Below, piece after piece: positions 1-7,387 of a stretch of DNA of 64,000 nt (the stretch's first letter is position 1; each line of letters begins with the position of its first letter). Origin of the DNA: Bacillota bacterium. GTDB lineage: Bacteria; Bacillota; Clostridia; Oscillospirales; Acutalibacteraceae. Below the pieces are notes generated by a model. That model was not told the origin of the DNA. It searched no databases and worked only from the letters and a program-made list of their open reading frames with translations. The position numbers and the translations under genes are program-made. The stretch covers positions 124,001-188,000 of the forward strand of contig JAEZYP010000065.1 in assembly GCA_023418995.1 (NCBI GenBank), given 5' to 3'.

Positions 1-540
1 TCCCATATCGGCTATATGCTGCAAAAAGACAATCTGCTGGACTGGCGAACGATTTACAGCAATGTGATTTTCGGTCTGGAAATTCGCCATATGATGAAGC
101 AGGAAAATATTGAAAGGGCTGTCGACCTTCTAAAAACCTACGGTCTTTACGAGTTTAAGGATAAATATCCCTCGCAGCTTTCGGGGGGAATGCGGCAGAG
201 AGCGGCTCTAATCCGCACACTGGCAATCAATCCGGATATTTTGCTGCTGGATGAGGCATTTTCCGCGCTGGATTACCAAACCAGGCTCACGGTTACCGAC
301 GATGTTTTCCGAATTCTAAAAAAGGAAAACGTTACGACTATCATGGTAACGCACGACATTCCCGAAAGCATCAGTATGGGAGATAAAATTATCATACTCA
401 GCGCCCGTCCGGCAGTGATCAGGGAAATTTTGAAGATTGATTTTGAAGACAAGAACCGGACGCCGCTTTCCTGCAGAAACAGCCCAAAATTCAGCCATTA
501 CTTCGATCATATATGGAAAGAGCTGGTTACGGATGGATGA
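1..540 (+). CDS. ABC transporter ATP-binding protein, SsuB/TauB-like (5' end outside window)
   Basis: ATPase subunit of an importer of the nitrate/sulfonate/taurine/thiamine-precursor group. The reading frame is open from the first base, so the Walker A end lies upstream. Visible are the Q-loop segment YMLQKDNLLDW (about residues 5-15 of the visible part), the ABC signature LSGGMRQR (60-67), Walker B ILLLDEAFSALD (78-89) and the H-loop VTHD. The gene overlaps the following permease by 8 bases (ATG inside the last codons), so the two are translationally coupled. The substrate cannot be read from this subunit. The linked periplasmic-type binding protein supports a small organic anion or a pyrimidine precursor. 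Confidence 0.9.
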   Translation, partial: SHIGYMLQKDNLLDWRTIYSNVIFGLEIRHMMKQENIERAVDLLKTYGLYEFKDKYPSQLSGGMRQRAALIRTLAINPDILLLDEAFSALDYQTRLTVTDDVFRILKKENVTTIMVTHDIPESISMGDKIIILSARPAVIREILKIDFEDKNRTPLSCRNSPKFSHYFDHIWKELVTDG

Positions 541-1339
541 TTCCAAACTATCGAATGAACGCATTCAATACCTAAGGAAAAAAAAGAAAAAAAAGAGGCT
601 TGTTCTTATCTGCCAGATTGGAATTCTTGTTTTATTTATCGCGCAGTGGGAAATTTTTGCTCGCCTAGGCTGGATAGACAGCTTTATCCTCAGTCAGCCT
701 TCCCGAATTTTGCAAACCTATGTCAACATGGTACAAAACGACCTTCTGATGAATATAGGCGTAACGGTGTATGAGACCCTGGTGGGATTTACCCTGGGAG
801 TGATTTTCGGAACGCTTCTTGCAATTATCCTGTGGTGGAGCGATTTCATATCCAAGGTGAGCGAACCGTACCTTGTGGTTTTGAACAGTCTGCCAAAAAT
901 TGCACTCGGTCCGGTAATAATCGTCATTGTAGGAGCTGGCACCGAAGCCATCATTTTTATGGCTCTCGCCATTTCCCTGATCGTGACCGTACTGGAAATG
1001 CTTAACGGCTTCAAAAGCACCGACAAGGAATATATCAGGATGGCAGCGGCATTCGGTGCAAAAAAATGGCAAATTTTTACAAAAATTGTTTTTCCTTTTA
1101 ATATTAAAACCTTGTTTAATTCCCTGAAAATCAACATCGGTCTTTCCCTCGTGGGCGTAATCGCCGGTGAATTTCTGGTGTCGAAAGCGGGTCTCGGCTA
1201 CCTGATTGTCTACGGAGGGCAGGTTTTTCGGCTAGACCTGGTCATGGCCAGCGTTATTATCCTTTCGGTCGTGGCGGCGCTAATGTACCAGGGCGTAGTT
1301 CTTCTGCAAAATTTGGTCATGAAATGGTACGGTCACTGA
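533..1339 (+). CDS. ABC transporter permease, SsuC/TauC-like
   Basis: Membrane subunit (268 aa) of the same importer. I start it at the ATG at 533 overlapping the ATPase stop, because an upstream in-frame start would lie wholly inside the ATPase gene. A very basic N-terminus (a run of lysines) precedes about six membrane segments. The cytoplasmic EAA loop of binding-protein-dependent permeases is visible around residues 165-190 (MAAAFGAKKWQIFTKIVFP). Length matches the family (about 250-270 aa). It is followed after 56 bases by the binding protein, so ATPase, permease and binding protein form one unit. Confidence 0.9.
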   Translation: MDDSKLSNERIQYLRKKKKKKRLVLICQIGILVLFIAQWEIFARLGWIDSFILSQPSRILQTYVNMVQNDLLMNIGVTVYETLVGFTLGVIFGTLLAIILWWSDFISKVSEPYLVVLNSLPKIALGPVIIVIVGAGTEAIIFMALAISLIVTVLEMLNGFKSTDKEYIRMAAAFGAKKWQIFTKIVFPFNIKTLFNSLKINIGLSLVGVIAGEFLVSKAGLGYLIVYGGQVFRLDLVMASVIILSVVAALMYQGVVLLQNLVMKWYGH

Positions 1340-1395
1340 TACCGCACAAATGCGGCTTGATCGGTATCAATTAAATACAGAAAGGGGCAAAAGCT

Positions 1396-2409
1396 ATGAG
1401 AAAACCAATTAAGCGGCTGGGGGTCGCAATGTGCGTTGCAATCCTTCTGGCTTCGGTCAGCGGGTGCAGCGCAAACAGCGCGAAAGCCGCCGACAAAATT
1501 GCGCTCTGTGAAGTAACCCATTCTATTTTCTACGCGCCTCAGTACGCGGCAATCAATCTGGGTTACTTTAAGGAGGAAGGCATCGATATTGACCTTTCCT
1601 GCGCGGAAGGCGCCGACAAGGTTATGTCTGCGGTTCTGTCCGACAAAGTTAACATCGGATTCGCGGGTCCGGAAGCATCTATCTACGTTTACAACGAAGG
1701 GAAGGCAGACCACACTCAGGTGTTCGCATTGCTTACCCAGCGCGACGGCTCCTTTCTGGTCGGAAGAACCCAGGACCCCAATTTCACATGGGATAAACTT
1801 CGCGGCAAGGTAATACTGCCCGGGCGCAAGGGCGGTGTGCCCTATATGGCACTAGAATATGTCATCCGCAAGAACGGGCTGGACCCGAACAAGGATACCA
1901 CACTGGACAACAGCATCCAGTTCGCGCTGATGGCCGGCGCTTTTACCAGCGGAACAGGGGATTATGTAGCGCTTTTTGAACCGACAGCATCCATGCTGGA
2001 GGCAGCCGGCAAGGGCTACATCGTCGCCTCCATCGGCAAGCAGAGCGGAGAAATCCCCTATACCGCCTACTTTGCAAAAAAAAGCTATATTGAAAAGAAC
2101 CCGGATTTGATTTACCGCTTTACAAAGGCGGTCTACAAGGGGCAAAAATGGATCGCGTCCCACAATGCCGCCGATATCGCGAAGCTGATCGCGCCTTCCT
2201 TCCCGGATACGGACGCAAAGCTGCTGACAACGGTTGTGCAGCGCTATAAAGAGATTGACGTTTGGAGCCCAACTCCGCTTTTAAAACCGGACTCCTTTAC
2301 GCTGTTGCAAAAGGTTATCACACAGGCGGGAGAATTGAAGCAACCCGCCCCCTATGACAAGGTGGTTAACACCTCGTTTGCGCAAAAGGTTATTTCCGAA
2401 GTAAAATAG
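1396..2409 (+). CDS. ABC transporter substrate-binding lipoprotein (NMT1/SsuA-like)
   Basis: Extracytoplasmic binding lipoprotein, 337 aa. The signal peptide ends in a lipobox (ASVSGC, Cys 24). The mature part follows the NMT1/SsuA pattern: an early strand-helix with ITHS-like VTHSIFYAPQYAAINLGYF and an EGIDIDL segment, then the GADKVMSAV region. The ribosome site AAAGGGG lies about 7 bases before the ATG. Relatives bind aliphatic sulfonates, taurine, nitrate or HMP-type thiamine precursors, and the sequence alone does not choose. The rhodanese gene 260 bases downstream hints weakly at sulfur metabolism, but a repeat element separates them. Confidence 0.88.
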   Translation: MRKPIKRLGVAMCVAILLASVSGCSANSAKAADKIALCEVTHSIFYAPQYAAINLGYFKEEGIDIDLSCAEGADKVMSAVLSDKVNIGFAGPEASIYVYNEGKADHTQVFALLTQRDGSFLVGRTQDPNFTWDKLRGKVILPGRKGGVPYMALEYVIRKNGLDPNKDTTLDNSIQFALMAGAFTSGTGDYVALFEPTASMLEAAGKGYIVASIGKQSGEIPYTAYFAKKSYIEKNPDLIYRFTKAVYKGQKWIASHNAADIAKLIAPSFPDTDAKLLTTVVQRYKEIDVWSPTPLLKPDSFTLLQKVITQAGELKQPAPYDKVVNTSFAQKVISEVK

Positions 2410-2444
2410 CCGCATTCTTTCTCCGCCGACGGACTTCTCTGAAA

Positions 2445-2598
2445 TATAGTTGATTAACTTTAAGAACGTCTAAGTATTTTTGCGTATATTTTTGTGATGT
2501 AAGGCGGACAACGAAGTCAGGCTGGCGCCTGGCGAGCAACGCAGCGACACGGAAAATAGACCCCGAAGACCGGTTGGTTTTAGAGTTAATTGACTATA
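2445..2598. repeat. Short element with imperfect terminal inverted repeats (MITE-like)
   Basis: The 19-base ends at 2445-2463 and 2580-2598 are inverted copies that match at 16 of 19 positions (TATAGTTGATTAACTTTAA against TATAGTCAATTAACTCTAA). The 116-base core is GC-richer, contains GCTGGCGCCTGGC and has no open frame. It fills the gap between the importer and the rhodanese gene. It could be a miniature transposable element or a structured intergenic repeat. A second copy was not seen in this window. Confidence 0.5.
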
Positions 2599-2669
2599 TG
2601 TGACAAGATTACAGAAAAAAGAGAGGTTTTGGGTATACTAAATGTATCAACATAGAAAAGGTGAAGAAA

Positions 2670-3014
2670 ATGTTTGAAAAAATTTACTTAGATAACCACT
2701 ACAGGACGATTAACCCAAAAGAAGCAAAAGAACGCCTGGAAGCAGACGAATCCATTCTTCTGATCGACGTCAGAACACCGGAGGAATTCGCGCAGGCGCA
2801 TATTCCAAACAGCATATCGATCCCGTTGAACCGAATTGAATCGGATATCGGGAAGGTAGCGCAAGACAAGAATGTTGAGATGATTGTATATTGCCTGAGC
2901 GGAAGACGCGCGGCGGCAGCATGCAGCCAGCTTACCGCAATGGGTTACCGGAATGTGAGCAATATGGGCGGCATTCAGTCCTGGCATTATCAAACTGTAA
3001 GCGGACATCGCTGA
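2670..3014 (+). CDS. Rhodanese-like domain protein
   Basis: Single-domain rhodanese, 114 aa, cytoplasmic (no signal or membrane segment). The domain fills the protein: IDVRTPEEFAQAHIPNSISI (about 32-51), then the active-site loop CLSGRR with Cys 75, which would carry the persulfide. The ATG at 2670 is preferred over the GTG at 2661 because AAAAGGTG lies at normal distance before it. Single-domain rhodaneses transfer sulfane sulfur or detoxify sulfide and cyanide. The partner is unknown. A strong terminator follows at 3038, so it is probably monocistronic. Confidence 0.9.
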   Translation: MFEKIYLDNHYRTINPKEAKERLEADESILLIDVRTPEEFAQAHIPNSISIPLNRIESDIGKVAQDKNVEMIVYCLSGRRAAAACSQLTAMGYRNVSNMGGIQSWHYQTVSGHR

Positions 3015-3037
3015 GGAAAAGAATTTGCAAAAAAAAG

Positions 3038-3076
3038 AACCGGCATCCGCCAAAAGCGGCTAGGTGCCGGTTTTTT
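3038..3076 (+). terminator. Rho-independent terminator after the rhodanese gene
   Basis: Stem AACCGGCA/TGCCGGTT with an inner CCGC/GCGG pairing, followed by six T. Confidence 0.85.
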
Positions 3077-3140
3077 CTGCAATTTTTCTAACATGCCGTC
3101 ATATACTTAATGAATAGAAACTGGACGGAGGGCGTCGCTT

Positions 3141-3320
3141 ATGCCAAAACAATACGGAGATCTGTACAGCCTGATTGAACAGAACTGCGAGGCAAGCAAG
3201 TATTTTGACCTGCTGCCGGACGACGTTCAGGAGGCGATCGGTCAGCGGGCCGAAGGAGTAACGTCGTTTGCAAGTCTGCTTCATTACGCGGCAAATCTGA
3301 CAAAAGCAGATTTCTCGTAA
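3141..3320 (+). CDS. Small conserved hypothetical protein (59 aa)
   Basis: Complete small gene: ATG, 59 codons, TAA, with ribosome site GGAGGG 9 bases upstream. The peptide begins MPKQYGDLYSLIEQN and contains LLPDDVQEAI and a C-terminal YAANLTKADF. It is soluble and probably helical, with no metal motif. The pattern resembles small Firmicutes proteins of unknown role. No function is claimed. It lies alone between a terminator and a truncated gene. Confidence 0.65.
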   Translation: MPKQYGDLYSLIEQNCEASKYFDLLPDDVQEAIGQRAEGVTSFASLLHYAANLTKADFS

Positions 3321-3335
3321 CCCCCGGGGAGCCGG

Positions 3336-3680
3336 GTGCATAAGAGCCGGACAAGCTACCGCTGTATCATTTTTCGCACACATTTTTGGCTAATTTCTGT
3401 GAAAGGCATAATATTATACTGTCAGGCACTTCAAACGAAGAAATGGTATGAAAATGCGGACGCCATCGCCGCTTTTCTAGCCGGCATTAGCCCGTTCTGG
3501 AACACACAGGAATGGCGCAACATGCTTTACGAGCACTTAAGGCCTACAAAAAATGAAGCAGTATACCGCCTGAGCGGCCAAATTGCCGCAGAAATTGCTC
3601 AGTATGAGAGCATTAATAATTCCGCGCTGAAAATGGCAGACTACATAGCGGAGGGAATCGAAAAACAATTCCGCCTGTAA
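3336..3680 (+). pseudogene. C-terminal fragment of a clostridial conserved protein family
   Basis: The part from about 3420 to the stop (KKWYENADAIAAFLAGI, FWNTQEWRNMLYEHL, ALKMADYIAEGI) matches, as I remember it, the C-terminal half of a roughly 170-residue family often mislabelled acetylglutamate kinase in clostridial genomes. The expected N-terminal half (an LWMEHVxWTR-type helix bundle) is absent. The frame instead reads into a non-family leader, with no ribosome site before the possible GTG at 3399. I therefore read it as a 5'-deleted remnant. Expression of the surviving half cannot be excluded. Confidence 0.5.
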
Positions 3681-3763
3681 TTCATCCGACCGTATAATAA
3701 AAAAATTTGATTAGAATAAGAACAAAATATCTGTTAATAAGGAACAGGAAAGCGGTGATACTT

Positions 3764-4162
3764 ATGAAAAAAGCAAAGCGGCAGTTTTGGCTAATCTGGG
3801 CGATTGTTATGATCGCCTCGTTCGGGTTGCTTTTCGCCGGAGTACGGCTGTTGCTGGGTAATCCCGTAACCGTGCAGAACACCATCGCATATCTTCTGGT
3901 ATCGTTTACGTTTGGAATCATTTCGGGCGCCCTGTTTTTGTTTAAACGAAAATATGCCTTTGTTTTTTTCATTGCGGGGTTAATTGTCGGTTTTTTCGAA
4001 ATGAGCCGGATATTCGTGGGAAATCTCGACGGATGGGGCGATTTGGTTGGCTTAATCTCTCTGTTTACCTGGGCGGCAATCGGTCTGGCGAGTGGAGCGG
4101 CAGCCGAGCTGTGCCATGTTATTTACCTAAGAATCAGCTCAAGCCGAAACAACCGGAAATGA
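3764..4162 (+). CDS. Small integral membrane protein of unknown function
   Basis: 132 aa starting at the ATG at 3764, preceded by a GGAAAGCGGTGAT ribosome-binding region. Four hydrophobic segments are visible (about 11-31, 41-60, 66-84, 97-121), with short charged loops and a basic tail (SSSRNNRK). I recognise no family motif. A bidirectional terminator follows immediately, isolating it from the convergent cooT gene. Confidence 0.7.
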   Translation: MKKAKRQFWLIWAIVMIASFGLLFAGVRLLLGNPVTVQNTIAYLLVSFTFGIISGALFLFKRKYAFVFFIAGLIVGFFEMSRIFVGNLDGWGDLVGLISLFTWAAIGLASGAAAELCHVIYLRISSSRNNRK

Positions 4163-4163
4163 A

Positions 4164-4217
4164 AACTCCCAGTTCCTTTCAAGCGGTCGCATTGAAAGAA
4201 ACCGGGAGTTATTTTAT
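4164..4217. terminator. Bidirectional terminator between convergent genes
   Basis: Long hairpin AACTCCCAGTTCCTTTCAA paired with TTGAAAGAAACCGGGAGTT, followed by T-rich tracts on both strands. It serves the membrane-protein gene (+) and cooT (-). Confidence 0.75.
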
Positions 4218-4402
4218 TCTAAGATGATCTTATGATCGACTAGGTGCATCTCCTTGATTTTTGCCTGAATCGTCTTTCTCTCCCCATAAATATTTTCCAG
4301 ATAAATATGGTCGTTTCCCTGAGGAATCACTTTATCTACAGCATCGAGCAGAAGGTTGGTGTTCCCTTCTTCATCCAATAAGTATACGTTGGCTTCACAC
4401 AT
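4214..4402 (-). CDS. cooT: CooT-like nickel-binding family protein
   Basis: 62 aa. The ATG at 4402 is chosen because GAGGTG sits 7 bases upstream and it gives the family N-terminus MCEANVYLL with Cys 2. The domain continues VDKVIPQGNDHIYLENIYGE and KIKEMHLVDHKIIL, the pattern of COG1532/CooT. CooT of Rhodospirillum binds Ni(II) through Cys2 and takes part in carbon monoxide dehydrogenase maturation. It lies one base downstream of the DUF3842 gene. No CODH gene is in the window, so the client enzyme is unknown. Confidence 0.8.
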   Translation of the reverse strand: MCEANVYLLDEEGNTNLLLDAVDKVIPQGNDHIYLENIYGERKTIQAKIKEMHLVDHKIILE

Positions 4403-4403
4403 A

Positions 4404-4820
4404 TCAATCACCTCGGATCATTTTTTTCACAGAATCAGCCACATAGCTCACATAATGCGGCAGAGGCTCCTGACTCACACCTGCAATACAAATCCGACAG
4501 CGGTTCAGCGGGATCAGGAGCTTTATTGCGGGGCTTTCTGATATTGCCTGTGCCATTTTGGGCGTCAGCTCCCCGAGCATAGAGTTTGCGGCAATAACGG
4601 CAACGCTGCCGACAATAACATCCGCCCTTGGTACGTTCCACACAATCGCGTTTTCACCCGATGCACCCTCGTTAGCTCCGGCTTTCAGCATCTGGGCGGT
4701 CGCGAGCGCGTTCGTGCCGAGCGCCAATATCTCAACCTCTTCGCTAAGCTCGCTTCGCAGCTTTTCTATAATCGCTTTACCGATTCCGCCGCCCTGACCG
4801 TCGACAACCGTTATCCGCAT
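4404..4820 (-). CDS. DUF3842 family protein
   Basis: 138 aa, beginning MRITVVDGQGGGIGKAII, a glycine-rich loop like a P-loop or Rossmann nucleotide site. It is followed by LALGTNALATAQMLKAGA and a conserved block with GSVAVIAANSMLGELTP. A C-terminal segment contains LIPLNRCRICIAGV (two cysteines) and HYVSYVADSVKKMI. This matches DUF3842, whose function is not established. The stop is one base from the cooT start, so the pair is an operon. Linkage to a nickel protein suggests a metal or cofactor role (inference). Confidence 0.8.
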   Translation of the reverse strand: MRITVVDGQGGGIGKAIIEKLRSELSEEVEILALGTNALATAQMLKAGANEGASGENAIVWNVPRADVIVGSVAVIAANSMLGELTPKMAQAISESPAIKLLIPLNRCRICIAGVSQEPLPHYVSYVADSVKKMIRGD

Positions 4821-5033
4821 TTAACCACCGTCCGATCTATAATACTGTTTATTATAGCACATCGGGCGAAAAATTCCATCTAATCAGACAAACTTCATCA
4901 ATTTTATTTATTTTCTCGGGCATCGGATTAATTTGTATGCATCATCTCAACTGACTGCAACAAGAATCAAATGAAATAATTGACAAACTAAAAAAAGAGA
5001 ATCGGCAAAAACTATCTTATGGAGGTGTAATTC

Positions 5034-5210
5034 ATGCTGGATCATATTCCAATAGGGCTTGGAATGGCCCTTTCCATGCGCCCGCAGGCAATGGATAAAT
5101 TCTGCGCGCTGACCGATGAGCAGCAGCTGGAAATTGTAGAACACACGCATCAAATCCATTCTAAAGAAGAAATGACTGATTATGTGGAAAATCTGGTCGG
5201 CAAAATTTAG
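5034..5210 (+). CDS. Small conserved hypothetical protein (58 aa)
   Basis: Complete small gene with an excellent ribosome site (GGAGGTG) before the ATG. The peptide starts MLDHIPIGLGMALSMRPQAM, followed by a helix rich in Q and E, and ends DYVENLVGKI. The IPIGLGMALxM opening recurs in small Firmicutes proteins of unknown role. It is monocistronic and faces the Rieske oxidoreductase. No function is claimed. Confidence 0.7.
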   Translation: MLDHIPIGLGMALSMRPQAMDKFCALTDEQQLEIVEHTHQIHSKEEMTDYVENLVGKI

Positions 5211-5341
5211 CACTCATAGTTCGGCGCAAAGGGCGCAATATAAGAACGGCGGGGCAAATATCGTATTTGTAAAAACGTGCCGAAGTGCATGGATATTTAC
5301 CCTGTTAGGGTGGAGTAAACACTCCGCCCGGTCTACATAGC

Positions 5342-6676
5342 TTATTTTTCTAAGCCGTGGATGGCAGGATTACCGATCAGTTTTCCATCCTGCGTATACC
5401 GGGAGCCGTGGCAGGGGCAGTCCCAGGTCTGTTCGTCAGGGTTCCATTCCAAACGGCAGCCAAGGTGGGCACACCTGCGGGAGGCTTTGGAAAACGCACC
5501 GGAGGTCAGCCCGGCCACAGACTGCGCGCCGTCTTTCATCATATTCTGAATGGAAGCGCTCATTTTAAACCGCTGCGGCGAAAACACATCCGCACAGTCG
5601 TTTTCTTTACCGCAAATCATATCGGTTAAGATCATGGCCGCCGCCATAGATGAGGTCATTCCCCATTTCTGAAACCCGGTTGCCACAAACATATTGGATA
5701 CCGCGGAAGAAAATTTTCCGATATAGGGAACGCCATCCCAGGTTGTGCAGTCCTGCGCTGACCACGCAGCGGTCTCGGTGCTATCCGGGTAAAGCTGCCT
5801 TGCGGTTTCTCGGAGGTTTTCATAGCAGCTCGACTGGGGGTGCCTGCCCGTGCGGTGACCTTCGCCGCCAAAGAGCAGAAACTCCCCGTAATTTCGGAAG
5901 GAATAGCCGTCTGCGTCGATTCCCAGGTACATCCCCTCCACCTGAGCCGCGTTCTTTAACGCGAGCACATAGGAACGTTCCTGATGCATACGGGCAAAAT
6001 ACCATCCGGGTACGTTAACAAAAGGAAAATGCGTTGCGATAACGATCTGATCCGCCGTCACTCGTCCGTGGTTGGTAATGACCACGTCACCCTGTATCTC
6101 CGTCACCATCGTGTGCTCGTAAATTTCAAGATCGGCGGAAATTGCCTTTAGAAACTTAAGCGGATGGAACTGCGCCTGATCGGCGAATTTCAGCGCGCCC
6201 TTCACCGCAAACGGCAGCCCCGTTTCCGTGGTCAGCTCCGCGTTGATATTCAGAGTCAGGGCGGCGGACATTTCATCTTCCAGACTTTTGACATCATTCA
6301 GCGTATAGAGATATGCGTTCTTCGTTTCCAGATCACAGTCAATTTTATTTTCCCAGATAATATCACGGTACTGCTGAATCGCACGCTGGTTAGCCAACGC
6401 ATACTGCGCCGCTCTTTCCACTCCAAAGCTCTGAATAAGCTTGTTGTAAATCAAATCATGCTGAGACGTTATTTTGGCCGTTGTGTTTTTTGTAACCCCG
6501 CCGGCCGTTGTCGCGCCCTCCAGAACGATGACGCGTAACCCCATCTTCTTCAGCATATATGCCGTCAGAAGCCCGGCCATGCCGGCGCCGATTACAACAA
6601 CCTGAACCACCATATCCTTTTTGAGAGATTTTTTCTCGGAAAAATCACAATCTAAGCTCCAAATAGATTCCATCAT
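5342..6676 (-). CDS. FAD-dependent oxidoreductase with C-terminal Rieske [2Fe-2S] domain
   Basis: 444 aa. The N-terminal FAD/DadA-type domain has the dinucleotide motif VVIGAGMAGLLTAYML (about 27-42) and a second conserved block near GGEGHRTGRH. The C-terminal 45 residues are a Rieske domain: C402-x-H404 and C420-x-x-H423 as cluster ligands, plus Cys 407 and Cys 422 in the positions of the structural disulfide (CAHLGC, CPCHGS). The ATG at 6676 has GGAGGG 7 bases upstream. Such fusions are annotated as glycine/D-amino-acid oxidase-like proteins, but the substrate is unknown. It stands alone. Confidence 0.88.
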   Translation of the reverse strand: MMESIWSLDCDFSEKKSLKKDMVVQVVVIGAGMAGLLTAYMLKKMGLRVIVLEGATTAGGVTKNTTAKITSQHDLIYNKLIQSFGVERAAQYALANQRAIQQYRDIIWENKIDCDLETKNAYLYTLNDVKSLEDEMSAALTLNINAELTTETGLPFAVKGALKFADQAQFHPLKFLKAISADLEIYEHTMVTEIQGDVVITNHGRVTADQIVIATHFPFVNVPGWYFARMHQERSYVLALKNAAQVEGMYLGIDADGYSFRNYGEFLLFGGEGHRTGRHPQSSCYENLRETARQLYPDSTETAAWSAQDCTTWDGVPYIGKFSSAVSNMFVATGFQKWGMTSSMAAAMILTDMICGKENDCADVFSPQRFKMSASIQNMMKDGAQSVAGLTSGAFSKASRRCAHLGCRLEWNPDEQTWDCPCHGSRYTQDGKLIGNPAIHGLEK

Positions 6677-6741
6677 CAGGCATCCCTCCTAAAATAAAGG
6701 TTTGCCGGATTTTATGAAATAATTCAACTAAAGAACCGATT

Positions 6742-7251
6742 TTATTTGTATTTCCCGCAGCAGCTCCGCTTTTCCATCATAATCGTATTGCGCCAGACGC
6801 CCATATGGTCTTTTGCAATTTTTTCCCGGTAGCCGACCTGACGAAAGCCGCATTTACTATGTAAACTAAGACTGGCCAGATTTTCCTGTATGATTGCGGA
6901 CTGAAGCATCCAGATTCCGGCTTTTTCCGATTCCTGAATCAGGTGATTCAGCAGCTTGGTGCCGAGACCGGTCTTTCGGTATTTTTCATCCATGTAAATA
7001 CTGAGCTCCGCTACCCCGGCGTAACCACACCGGCTGGAAGCAGGACTTAGCGCCGTCCAGCCCACAATTTCACCATTCTGTGTAATTACATACCTGCAAA
7101 TTTTTAAATGAGCCTTGTCCCACTCCTCATAAGTCGGGCAGGATGCTTGAAAGGTCGCAACATGGGTGCTCACTCCGTTTTGATAAATCCTGGCAACGTC
7201 TCCCCAATCCTCTTCCTTCATATCTCTAATCTCATACTCCACCCTTTTCAC
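6742..7251 (-). CDS. GNAT family N-acetyltransferase, phosphinothricin-acetyltransferase-like
   Basis: 169 aa GNAT domain over almost the whole length: an N-terminal IRDMKEEDWGDVARIYQNG, central AELSIYMDEKYRKTGLGTKLL with the acetyl-CoA loop RKTGLG, and the closing HSKCGFRQVGY. This is the pattern of the Pat/YwnH subgroup that acetylates phosphinothricin, methionine sulfoximine or related amines. The start is GTG at 7251. A ribosome site is present but close, so a slightly later start is possible. It reads as a stand-alone gene. Confidence 0.85.
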   Translation of the reverse strand: MKRVEYEIRDMKEEDWGDVARIYQNGVSTHVATFQASCPTYEEWDKAHLKICRYVITQNGEIVGWTALSPASSRCGYAGVAELSIYMDEKYRKTGLGTKLLNHLIQESEKAGIWMLQSAIIQENLASLSLHSKCGFRQVGYREKIAKDHMGVWRNTIMMEKRSCCGKYK

Positions 7252-7350
7252 AGCCTTTCGTTTTTTATAACTGCTATATTATCACAATTAATATCATATT
7301 TACAGGGATAAAATAGTCATAATATAAAAAAATTTTTATCCTTTAAATAC

Positions 7351-7382
7351 AAAAAGAACCCGCACTGCAAAAGTACGGGTTC
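7351..7382 (-). terminator. Terminator of the pst-pho operon
   Basis: On the minus strand, stem AACCCGTAC/GTGCGGGTT-like followed by TTTTT. It lies just after the histidine kinase stop. Confidence 0.8.
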
Positions 7383-7387
7383 CTCGC

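Noticed and set aside
665..1137. Minus-strand open frames inside the SsuC-like permease
   Set aside because: Fully covered by a convincing gene on the plus strand.
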